A DNA stretch of 36,313 bases from a virus, in the IMG/VR virus record IMGVR_UViG_3300032116_008492, positions 1 to 36,313 of that record, one strand, 5' to 3'. This document shows, in pieces, positions 22,788-29,086 of the stretch (position 1 is the first letter of the stretch; every line of letters begins with the position of its first letter). Under the pieces are notes generated by a model that did not search any database, had not been told where the DNA came from, and was given only the letters and a program-made list of their open reading frames with translations. Position numbers and translations under genes: made by a program.

Positions 22788-23906
22788 ATGGCATTAGTAC
22801 AGAGCATAGTTTACGACAACACAGTCAATCAGTGGAAGGTAACTCTTGATAGTCCTACTATCACTGTACAATCTTTTCCTGTAACTGTTTCCTATGATGG
22901 CACCTTAGGATCTACTTATATTGTTCCAACTGACGGTGTTCTTTACTCTGCAAATAACAATACCTTAATAGTTCCAGCAGGCATTAGAGAGTTTGCTGTT
23001 ATAATTGGGGTATTCTCTACTGTTTACAATATTTTCTTAGATGATTACACTATTGAATTAACTATCGGTACTGTAACAACATCTAAATTTTTCGATGTAC
23101 AAGATCCTCAAGGAACTCCTGGACCAAAAGGTGATCCTGGTGCCCTTGGTCCTAAAGGTGACAAAGGGGATATTGGTTTAACAGGACCAATAGGACCGAT
23201 TGGTCCTAAAGGTGATCGCGGAGATCAAGGTCTACCTGGCGCTAAAGGTGACCAAGGTGAGAAAGGCGAAAAAGGTGAAAAAGGCGATCGTGGCGAACAA
23301 GGTCTGCAGGGAGATCAAGGTGTACCTGGAATACAAGGGATACAAGGATTTAGGGGAGACACAGGCGCCGACGGAGCTCCTGGTCCTAGAGGATTTAATG
23401 GACCTCCTGGTCCCCAAGGCCCTTCTGGCCCTAAAGGTGAAGATGGTGTATTAGTCTGCCAAGGAGAAGAAGAACTTCCTGAATTAGATTTAACTATTCC
23501 GGGTGCGCCAGGTGCTGCACCTAAAGTAACTGAAGAACTTAAAGGCGTAGCATTTGACTATAGTGCTATACTAGGTAGAGCTGTAACTGCTTTAGAAACA
23601 ATGGCAGAAACACAAAAGTTTATTGCACAGAACGTAGCCAGTATTCGTCAAAGTCAACTTGTTATTCGTATGCTGGCCTGCGGTCCGGGTATTAGGAATA
23701 GAGGTCCATATGACTGGGCTGGATTTGCATCTATCTATAGACAGTATGTACAGCAAGGTGAAGTACTTGATACTAGTAGACAAGTAACTGAAGAAGAACA
23801 ACAACGTGCTTGGGCTGAATACATTTCTCTATTCAATGCTGTCAAAACTTTAGCAGCGTTTGACGATCCTCCAGTTGACAACCCGTTTGTTTCAGGACCA
23901 ACCTGA
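22788..23906 (+). CDS. Collagen-like fibre protein
   Basis: The 372-residue protein contains 37 uninterrupted Gly-X-Y triplets at residues about 109-219 (DNA 23112-23444), rich in GPK, GDK, GEK and GDQ, so a trimeric collagen-like rod. The N-terminal 105 residues are beta-rich (attachment domain). The C-terminal 150 residues are helical, with ETMAETQKFIAQNVASIRQ and a Cys-containing CGPGIRNRGPYDWAGF segment, perhaps a trimerisation or tip domain. Phage collagen-like rods form fibre shafts. It sits between the RNR operon and the PAAR gene, possibly sharing a late transcript with PAAR. Confidence 0.85.
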   Translation: MALVQSIVYDNTVNQWKVTLDSPTITVQSFPVTVSYDGTLGSTYIVPTDGVLYSANNNTLIVPAGIREFAVIIGVFSTVYNIFLDDYTIELTIGTVTTSKFFDVQDPQGTPGPKGDPGALGPKGDKGDIGLTGPIGPIGPKGDRGDQGLPGAKGDQGEKGEKGEKGDRGEQGLQGDQGVPGIQGIQGFRGDTGADGAPGPRGFNGPPGPQGPSGPKGEDGVLVCQGEEELPELDLTIPGAPGAAPKVTEELKGVAFDYSAILGRAVTALETMAETQKFIAQNVASIRQSQLVIRMLACGPGIRNRGPYDWAGFASIYRQYVQQGEVLDTSRQVTEEEQQRAWAEYISLFNAVKTLAAFDDPPVDNPFVSGPT

Positions 23907-23907
23907 T

Positions 23908-24171
23908 ATGCCAGGAGTATCAAGAGCAAGCGCAGACATTGCAGGATCTACGATTGTTAAAGGATCGAGTAATGTCTTTACTAACAATCTACCTACTGCA
24001 CGTATAGGTGATCCTGTAGCAGGGCACGGTAAAGCACCGCACTCTGCACCGGTAATGTCTACCGGAAGTCCAAACGTTTTTGCAAACAACATACCAGTAT
24101 GTAGAGCCGGAGATATTGCAACATGCGGGCATCCAGCAACCGGTTCGTCAAATGTGTTTGCTAACGGTTGA
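23908..24171 (+). CDS. PAAR-motif spike-tip protein (gp5.4-like)
   Basis: The start at 23908 is chosen because it follows the preceding TGA by 1 bp; upstream in-frame codons lie inside the fibre gene. The 87-residue product is Gly/Pro/Ala/Asn-rich with repeated PAAR-like turns: ARIGDPVAGHG, VMSTGSPNVFANNIPVCRAGD and CGHPATGSSNVF. Paired His and Cys residues are available for the metal at the cone tip. This is the expected size of the T4 gp5.4 family that sharpens the gp5 spike for membrane piercing. Confidence 0.88.
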   Translation: MPGVSRASADIAGSTIVKGSSNVFTNNLPTARIGDPVAGHGKAPHSAPVMSTGSPNVFANNIPVCRAGDIATCGHPATGSSNVFANG

Positions 24172-24196
24172 CAAACGTTAAAAAATATAGTATTAT
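24168..24196 (+). promoter_or_regulatory. Sigma70 early promoter TTGACA-N17-TATTAT
   Basis: A consensus -35 overlapping the PAAR stop, a 17-bp spacer, and TATTAT. The -10 ends 6 nt before ATG 24203, so transcription should start at the start codon. Confidence 0.8.
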
Positions 24197-24202
24197 GTGA
24201 GT

Positions 24203-24793
24203 ATGACAAATAAACTTATACTCACAGACGCAGACGGAGTGTTATTGGATTGGGAATGGGCTTTCAAAGTTTGGATGACTGAACGAGGTTATCAGTTTGA
24301 AGAATCTGGAAAAACAACCTATTACCTACATCATCACTATAAAGGTACTACTAAAGAAGAAATCAAAAAGCTAGTTAAAATTTTTAACGAATCAGCCGCT
24401 ATTGGATTTCTTCCTGCACTTCGTGACAGTGTTTACTATGTAAAACGACTACACGAAGAACACGGTTATCAATTCCGTGTAATTACAAGTCTTAGCTTAG
24501 ATAAAAATGCCGCAAAACTTCGTGAAATGAACTTACGTAAGATTTTTGGCGATGCTATCGAAAGTGTCATTTGCCTAGACACTGGAGCAGACAAAGATAC
24601 AGCATTAGAACCTTACAAAGATTCTGGTATGTGGTGGATTGAGGATAAACCAGAAAATGCTGATGTTGGGCAACGACTAGGACTAAAATCTATTCTAGTA
24701 GAGCACGGTCATAATATGCATTATCTTTGCACTTATCACCTAGTAAAAAATTGGAAACAAATTTATAGCATCGTAGTAGATGCTGATATATAA
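24203..24793 (+). CDS. HAD-superfamily phosphatase (5'-nucleotidase-like)
   Basis: ATG 24203 is preferred to GTG 24197, which lies before the predicted transcription start. The 196-residue product begins MTNKLILTDADGVLLDWEWAF, HAD motif I with nucleophile and acid/base Asp (D-A-D-G-V). Motif II is FRVITSLS near residue 92, and motif III/IV is GMWWIEDKPENADVG near 145. Such phage proteins resemble 5'(3')-deoxyribonucleotidases or other small phosphatases; the substrate is not visible. A dedicated early-type promoter suggests action in nucleotide metabolism. Confidence 0.8.
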   Translation: MTNKLILTDADGVLLDWEWAFKVWMTERGYQFEESGKTTYYLHHHYKGTTKEEIKKLVKIFNESAAIGFLPALRDSVYYVKRLHEEHGYQFRVITSLSLDKNAAKLREMNLRKIFGDAIESVICLDTGADKDTALEPYKDSGMWWIEDKPENADVGQRLGLKSILVEHGHNMHYLCTYHLVKNWKQIYSIVVDADI

Positions 24794-24811
24794 TATAAAG
24801 GAGACCATAAC

Positions 24812-25009
24812 ATGGCACAAAACAAATATCAAGAGTTCACAAAAATCGTAGAAGCAATGGAGTCAGACTTCGAAAAGTTCTACGACAAAGAAGTTGGTGC
24901 TGCTGGCACTCGAGTTCGTAAAGCTTGCCAAGATTTAGCAAAGCTTTGCAAAGAAACTCGTAACGATGTTACAGCAGTTAAGAATGCACGTAAAGAAACT
25001 AAAGAATAA
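24812..25009 (+). CDS. Histone H1-like (Hc1-type) DNA-binding protein
   Basis: A 65-residue basic helical protein, MAQNKYQEFTKIVEAMESDF, with GAAGTRVRKACQDLAKLCKETR. This is close to the Hc1/HctA N-terminal domain (A/G-AAGTRVRK-x-x-Q-x-L-x-x-L), found as nucleoid proteins in Chlamydia and Bacteroidetes. Unlike chlamydial Hc1 it lacks the long Lys/Ala tail. A strong AAAGGAG box lies 7 nt before ATG. A DNA-condensing or host-nucleoid role is inferred. Confidence 0.75.
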   Translation: MAQNKYQEFTKIVEAMESDFEKFYDKEVGAAGTRVRKACQDLAKLCKETRNDVTAVKNARKETKE

Positions 25010-25017
25010 TTTCTTAC

Positions 25018-25044
25018 TTCATGCAAACTAAATATTTGCATGAA
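25018..25044. promoter_or_regulatory. 10-bp inverted repeat with late promoter CTAAATA in its loop
   Basis: TTCATGCAAA (25018-25027) and TTTGCATGAA (25035-25044) are perfect inverted repeats. The 7 bases between them, CTAAATA (25028-25034), are exactly the late promoter core. The right arm contains ATG 25040. As DNA this could be an operator on the promoter; as RNA from the upstream gene it would fold into a stem-loop after the Hc1 stop. Confidence 0.6.
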
Positions 25045-25618
25045 ACTAGTTTACATTCACGGAGCAAGTGCTACAGGTGAGAGCTTTAATTATATAAGAG
25101 AACATTTAAATCATAATAATGATATTGTAATCGAATATAATAGCAAAAATGGATTTGAAGAAAATCTAGCGCAGATGAAAGATATGCTTGTCAATTTTGA
25201 CAATATGTTTTTCGTTTGCCACAGCCTGGGCGGCATCTATGCTCTGCACTTGGCAAATCATTTTAAAAATCAAGTTATTGGCGCTGTTACAATAAGTACC
25301 CCTTATGGAGGAAGTTCAGTAGCAGACTATGCTAGATATTTTCTTCCTTTCAGTAGGCTACTTAGGGACATAGGTCCTAATAGTAAGCCTATGAGGACAA
25401 CTAGTAAACTTAAAGTTCTACATCCCTGGCTTAACATTGTTACCGTTAGGGGAGACAGTCCTTGGATGGTTGAACCCAACGACGGCGTAGTTACTATTGA
25501 CAGTATGAAAACTCGTAGTGACATGGAGTTTATTGAATTAGAACTCAATCACTACGAAGTTGTAATAAGTCCAAAAACTGTAGAAATTTTAAAAGAAAAA
25601 ATAAAAACTCATGTCTAA
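25040..25618 (+). CDS. Alpha/beta hydrolase (lipase/esterase-like)
   Basis: The 192-residue serine hydrolase begins MKLVYIHGASATG, with the oxyanion HG loop. The nucleophile elbow is CHSLGG (G-x-S-x-G type with Cys in the first position) near residue 62. An acid residue lies in EPNDGVVT near 148, and the catalytic His is probably in ELNHYEVV near 171, so a triad is available. Length is near the minimum for the fold, with a small STPYGGSSVADYARYF lid. The predicted mRNA begins at or near its ATG. It overlaps the radical SAM gene by 8 bp, so the two may act in one pathway; the substrate is unknown. Confidence 0.82.
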   Translation: MKLVYIHGASATGESFNYIREHLNHNNDIVIEYNSKNGFEENLAQMKDMLVNFDNMFFVCHSLGGIYALHLANHFKNQVIGAVTISTPYGGSSVADYARYFLPFSRLLRDIGPNSKPMRTTSKLKVLHPWLNIVTVRGDSPWMVEPNDGVVTIDSMKTRSDMEFIELELNHYEVVISPKTVEILKEKIKTHV

Positions 25619-26720
25619 CCAGTTTTGCAGATTCTTAGGCAATCAATATAGATTCGATCTAGCTGGAACATCTCCTTGCTGTTGGTATTCAACAAGAATA
25701 AACCTTTCAACTAAAGAAGAGTTTCATTCTCTAAATGAAAAACTAACTGCACAAGACACCTGGACAGACGAATGTGCTTTTTGTTTTAACAAAGAGAAAA
25801 AAGGATTAACTTCTCCAAGACAAGGATCAATGGAGAAATTTAATTTAAAAGGGTTAAATGCAACACACGAGCCGGATGAAATAACATCATTGGAAATACA
25901 GACTGATGCTGATTGCAATGGTGCTTGCCTTATTTGCGGAGTTCATAGTAGTAGCACTTGGCAAAAACACGAAGCAAAATTTAACAAATATATAAGATTA
26001 GAAAACTTTAAAGACAAAGCTCAAGAAAGATTAGATTTTATAAAAGAAGTCATAGATCTTTCTAAACTTAAAAAATTAGGATTTTCCAACGGAGGAGAAC
26101 CGTTAAGAACTAAAACTCATCTGCTGTTTCTAAGAGAATTAGAAAAGATTGGAAATCTAGGAAACGTACATGTACACTATGTTACCAATGGAAGTGTTAA
26201 ACCTTGTGAAGAAACTGTTAAACTTTGGCGCAAGGCCAAAACTGTTGACATTTATGTTAGCATAGATGGAATACAAGAACACTTTGATTATCTAAGATGG
26301 CCAATGGTATTCTCTCAAGTTGAAGATAATCTAAAATTTATATTAGATCTAGATATTCCAGGAGTTCTTGGAACAAGTTACGCAGTAACTCCCTTTAGTG
26401 CATTCTATCACGATAGATACGAAGAATGGGCCAAACAGTTTTTCCAGTACTACAAAGATAATCCTAAAAAAATGAAGATTTTTGATTTTTTCTCAAATCC
26501 TTTTTCAGCAACTGGTACAGTGAATATGTCAGCAATTCCATCTAAGCTGAGATTTTTAATACTTAACAAATTCGGTCCAACACACAGCATATCTAAATTA
26601 ACAATGCCTTTTGAAAGAGAACGTTATAATGTCTTTATGGAATATATAAAAGATCAAGATCAAAAGAGAAATTTAGATTTTAGAACAGTGTTCCCAGAAG
26701 TACAAGAATATTTTATATAA
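25611..26720 (+). CDS. Radical SAM 'twitch' domain protein
   Basis: The 369-residue protein carries the radical SAM cluster motif C-x3-C-x2-C in DADCNGACLICG (near residue 98-106), followed by the SAM-binding GGEPL (near 160) and a YVSIDG strand. Upstream cysteines (C6, the CC in PCCWY, and DECAFCF) could hold an auxiliary cluster of the kind found in twitch/SPASM-like proteins. Phage relatives are annotated as twitch-domain radical SAM enzymes. It likely modifies a peptide, protein or small molecule. It overlaps the hydrolase by 8 bp. Its Fe-S cluster could be supplied by the phage IscU/IscA set. Confidence 0.85.
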   Translation: MSNQFCRFLGNQYRFDLAGTSPCCWYSTRINLSTKEEFHSLNEKLTAQDTWTDECAFCFNKEKKGLTSPRQGSMEKFNLKGLNATHEPDEITSLEIQTDADCNGACLICGVHSSSTWQKHEAKFNKYIRLENFKDKAQERLDFIKEVIDLSKLKKLGFSNGGEPLRTKTHLLFLRELEKIGNLGNVHVHYVTNGSVKPCEETVKLWRKAKTVDIYVSIDGIQEHFDYLRWPMVFSQVEDNLKFILDLDIPGVLGTSYAVTPFSAFYHDRYEEWAKQFFQYYKDNPKKMKIFDFFSNPFSATGTVNMSAIPSKLRFLILNKFGPTHSISKLTMPFERERYNVFMEYIKDQDQKRNLDFRTVFPEVQEYFI

Positions 26721-26727
26721 CAGATTT

Positions 26728-27054
26728 ATGAAATATTGGTCTAGAGAGGATACTAAAAGTTGGATTGCTCAACTTGAGCATCGAATAGAAGATATCGAAT
26801 ACTATCTTAAAAAGACAGTCCAATGGTGCGAACAAAATGAAGTGTATGATGATAGGTTAATTTTTGTCTGTTTAATAATGACTGCATCCTGGGTTAGTTA
26901 TATGCGTCATGAACCTTTAAGCAAACAAGAAATTTTTGAAATTTTGGGTGTTGACGGTTGGGAAAATATTGAAGACGCCATTTTTGAATTTAACGGTGAT
27001 TATGACTTTATGGAACATGAAGAACTATTGGAAATGATTGTAAGCTCATTCTAA
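26728..27054 (+). CDS. Hypothetical acidic protein
   Basis: A 108-residue protein, MKYWSREDTKSWIAQLEHRI, helical and acidic, with ENIEDAIFEFNGDYDFMEHEE near the C-terminus. No family is recognised. It begins 7 bp after the radical SAM gene and ends exactly where the -35 box of the next promoter begins, so it closes the hydrolase/radical SAM unit. It could be a partner or peptide substrate-binding protein for the SAM enzyme, but nothing in the sequence shows this. Confidence 0.55.
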   Translation: MKYWSREDTKSWIAQLEHRIEDIEYYLKKTVQWCEQNEVYDDRLIFVCLIMTASWVSYMRHEPLSKQEIFEILGVDGWENIEDAIFEFNGDYDFMEHEELLEMIVSSF

Positions 27055-27083
27055 TTGACACGTTTCCAAAAAGGCTATATAAT
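27055..27083 (+). promoter_or_regulatory. Consensus sigma70 promoter TTGACA-N17-TATAAT
   Basis: A perfect consensus in both boxes and spacing. Predicted start near 27090, about 24 nt before ATG 27114. It is the strongest host-type promoter in the window. Confidence 0.88.
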
Positions 27084-27113
27084 AGTGCTTGTGTATATAA
27101 CTTTGGACTAAGA

Positions 27114-27503
27114 ATGACCATGCACTTGCATCACCCTAGTTTGAGCCTTAATGGTAAAAAGAAGGGTAAAAAGAAATTCCGTAATGCAGATGAAGCTCAA
27201 AAAGCTCGTGACTTAGATGCAGATTGGAAAGAACTTCAAAAGAAGTGGGGTGTTGAAGCTGAAGAAAAAAAGCGTAAACGTGCCTTAACTTCGGAAGTTT
27301 GGACGCCGGGTCCTGCTACACATCGTGGCGCACAGGATCCTAAAATTGCCAGCGTAGACACTGGTTGGGCACCTTGCGTAAAGGCACCTGACAAAGTTTA
27401 CACTGGTACCGAAATGCTGGGCATTGGACAGTTGCACAAAAGTAACGCTATCCCAGTCTTTAGGCAACAAGATGCCGAAGATCTAGCTAAAATGCGTAGA
27501 TAA
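27114..27503 (+). CDS. Hypothetical conserved phage protein
   Basis: A 129-residue protein, MTMHLHHPSLSLNGKKKGKKK, with Lys-rich stretches (KKKGKKKFRNADEAQKARDLD) and a C-terminal LHKSNAIPVFRQQDAEDLAKMRR. Close relatives are widespread in marine T4-like phages (HLHHPSLSLNGKKKGK start, from memory). The leading ATG-ACC-ATG means the start may be 27120. It is driven by the consensus sigma70 promoter at 27055, so it is probably early and strongly expressed. Function unknown; a basic, partly unfolded protein that may contact nucleic acid. Confidence 0.72.
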   Translation: MTMHLHHPSLSLNGKKKGKKKFRNADEAQKARDLDADWKELQKKWGVEAEEKKRKRALTSEVWTPGPATHRGAQDPKIASVDTGWAPCVKAPDKVYTGTEMLGIGQLHKSNAIPVFRQQDAEDLAKMRR

Positions 27504-27573
27504 TTAACTCTACATTTTAACTAATTAAATTACTAGCCTAAAAAACTAGCAATCCCGCGTAAAGGAGGAAAAA

Positions 27574-28104
27574 ATGATACGCTTTATTAAATTTTTACTT
27601 GTAGTACTTGGACTAGCATTAGTCGCAATAATAGGCTACAAAGCTGTCAAGTTCAAACTTGATCCTAATAAGGAAATCAATATCAAGATGAGCTCTGTGA
27701 CTGCAGAAGTTCGTAACAAACAATTAGAGTGCCTTGCTCGTAATATCTATTACGAAGCAGGCAGTGAACCGTTTGAAGGTAAAGTTGCTGTAGCACAGGT
27801 TACTATAAACCGCGCCGAAAGTGGAAAATTCCCTTCAGATATTTGTCAAGTTGTTTATCAAAAGAATGTAGTGTATAGTAAAGTACTGTGCCAATTTAGT
27901 TGGTACTGCGAAGGCCCTAGTAAGGTGCCGCCAAAACATGTGGCAGCTTTCAAAGAAAGTGAAATCGTTGCTCGACAAGTTTTACTAGAAGGCTTTAGAT
28001 TGCCTTCGATTACAGATGCGCTTTATTTTCATGGAGATTATATTAATCCCGGATGGAAACGAGAAAAAGTAGCTAAAATTGGCCGTCACATTTTTTACAA
28101 ATAA
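27574..28104 (+). CDS. SleB-type cell-wall hydrolase with N-terminal membrane anchor (endolysin)
   Basis: The 176-residue protein starts with a signal-anchor helix, MIRFIKFLLVVLGLALVAIIGY, then a SleB/CwlJ hydrolase domain (PF07486 type): CLARNIYYEAGSEPFEGKVAVAQVTINR, with the catalytic Glu in YYEA, a QFSWYCEG segment near residue 107 and a YFHGDYINPGW end. The anchor without a clear cleavage site suggests a SAR endolysin. AAAGGAGG is a strong ribosome-binding site. The next gene, 9 nt downstream, encodes a three-helix membrane protein, giving a lysis-like pair. Confidence 0.85.
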   Translation: MIRFIKFLLVVLGLALVAIIGYKAVKFKLDPNKEINIKMSSVTAEVRNKQLECLARNIYYEAGSEPFEGKVAVAQVTINRAESGKFPSDICQVVYQKNVVYSKVLCQFSWYCEGPSKVPPKHVAAFKESEIVARQVLLEGFRLPSITDALYFHGDYINPGWKREKVAKIGRHIFYK

Positions 28105-28113
28105 AGGATTGAA

Positions 28114-28437
28114 ATGAATATCAGTACACTTCGCAATTTGGTTAGTATCCGTCACATGATGGATGGCATCAAAGAAAATATTGCTCACTTGTCTGCAGAG
28201 ACGTTAGGATGGATTGGTGTTATTCTTATTCATCTAGCAACAATTCCTACATTAGTAGCTGTTTTAACTGGGCTCACTGAAAAAATGCCGCCTGTTGATA
28301 TCGTATTGCTAATGTGGTTAGGTTTGTTTATGTTCTTTGTTAAGAGCGTAATTAGCAAAGATCTGCTCAATATCATTACTATTGGATTTGGATTCTTTGT
28401 TCAAGCTGTGTTATTAGCTTTGATCGTCTTTAAATGA
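28114..28437 (+). CDS. Three-helix membrane protein, possible holin
   Basis: A 107-residue protein with hydrophobic segments around residues 32-51 (LGWIGVILIHLATIPTLVAV), 59-80 (PPVDIVLLMWLGLFMFFVKSV) and 85-106. The topology and size fit a class I holin. It begins 9 nt after the SleB-type endolysin stop. A similar membrane protein occurs in cyanomyophages without assigned function, and the longer membrane protein at 29087 is another candidate. Holin is therefore inference. Confidence 0.6.
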   Translation: MNISTLRNLVSIRHMMDGIKENIAHLSAETLGWIGVILIHLATIPTLVAVLTGLTEKMPPVDIVLLMWLGLFMFFVKSVISKDLLNIITIGFGFFVQAVLLALIVFK

Positions 28438-28444
28438 ATAAATA
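28437..28444 (+). promoter_or_regulatory. Late promoter AATAAATA
   Basis: ATGAATAAATACTAC overlaps the stop of the membrane protein gene and lies 24 nt before ATG 28469, with an AAGGA box between. Confidence 0.68.
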
Positions 28445-28468
28445 CTACAATAACATAAGGAATGGATT

Positions 28469-29083
28469 ATGCCATCAGGATTTCAACAAGACGCAAACCA
28501 ATTAAGCCCAGACTTCTACCGTGTAGTATTAACACTTAGCGGCGGTACTGGCAACTACGGCGGAGCGGCGCCAGCAAACGGTGCAGTTAACCCATACGAC
28601 TGGAACAGTTTCACTACTGCTCCTACTAGCCTTGCAAATGCACAACGTTTAGCACGTGGCAATATGCGTTGGCAAGCTATTATTGAAGAATTAACTAAAC
28701 ATGCAGATGCACAAGTTATGGACGTAGAAGTTACTAGTGCCAACAATGCATTAGCTGACAGTGTACCTACTGCCATTAGTTTTACAGTTAAGTATGACCG
28801 TGATGACTTTGTATTAGGTGCAGTTCAAAAAATTGCTACTAGCTTTGCTCCAACAACTGGTGCGGCAATAACTATTGACACTACAGCTAAAGCTATTCGT
28901 TACTTAGTAGGCACTGCTATTGCTCGCAATGCATACACTCGAACCTACAGAGTTTATGACCCAAGTGACTTGTCCGAGACCCAAGTAAGTGTTACAATCA
29001 ACACACCCGATACACAAGCTGATATCTTCGACGATGTTAGTGTTAGCTTGATTGACGGAACTGAACTTACTTCAACAGTCTAA
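28469..29083 (+). CDS. Virion structural protein
   Basis: A 204-residue Ala/Thr/Ser/Asp-rich protein, MPSGFQQDANQLSPDFYRVVLTL, with a long polar middle and acidic end. It resembles virion proteins of marine T4-like phages, and its own late promoter with a good ribosome-binding site supports a structural role. Residues about 30-70 (NAQRLARGNMRWQAIIEEL) form the only clear helix; the rest is beta-rich. Start MPS and composition recall the protein at 10474, but alignable similarity is weak. The next gene starts 3 bp after its stop. Confidence 0.68.
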   Translation: MPSGFQQDANQLSPDFYRVVLTLSGGTGNYGGAAPANGAVNPYDWNSFTTAPTSLANAQRLARGNMRWQAIIEELTKHADAQVMDVEVTSANNALADSVPTAISFTVKYDRDDFVLGAVQKIATSFAPTTGAAITIDTTAKAIRYLVGTAIARNAYTRTYRVYDPSDLSETQVSVTINTPDTQADIFDDVSVSLIDGTELTSTV

Positions 29084-29086
29084 TAC

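Noticed and set aside
24789-24794. TATAAT upstream of the histone-like gene as a sigma70 promoter
   Set aside because: No acceptable -35 box at 16-18 bp spacing and no extended -10 TG. The gene can be read from the promoter at 24168.
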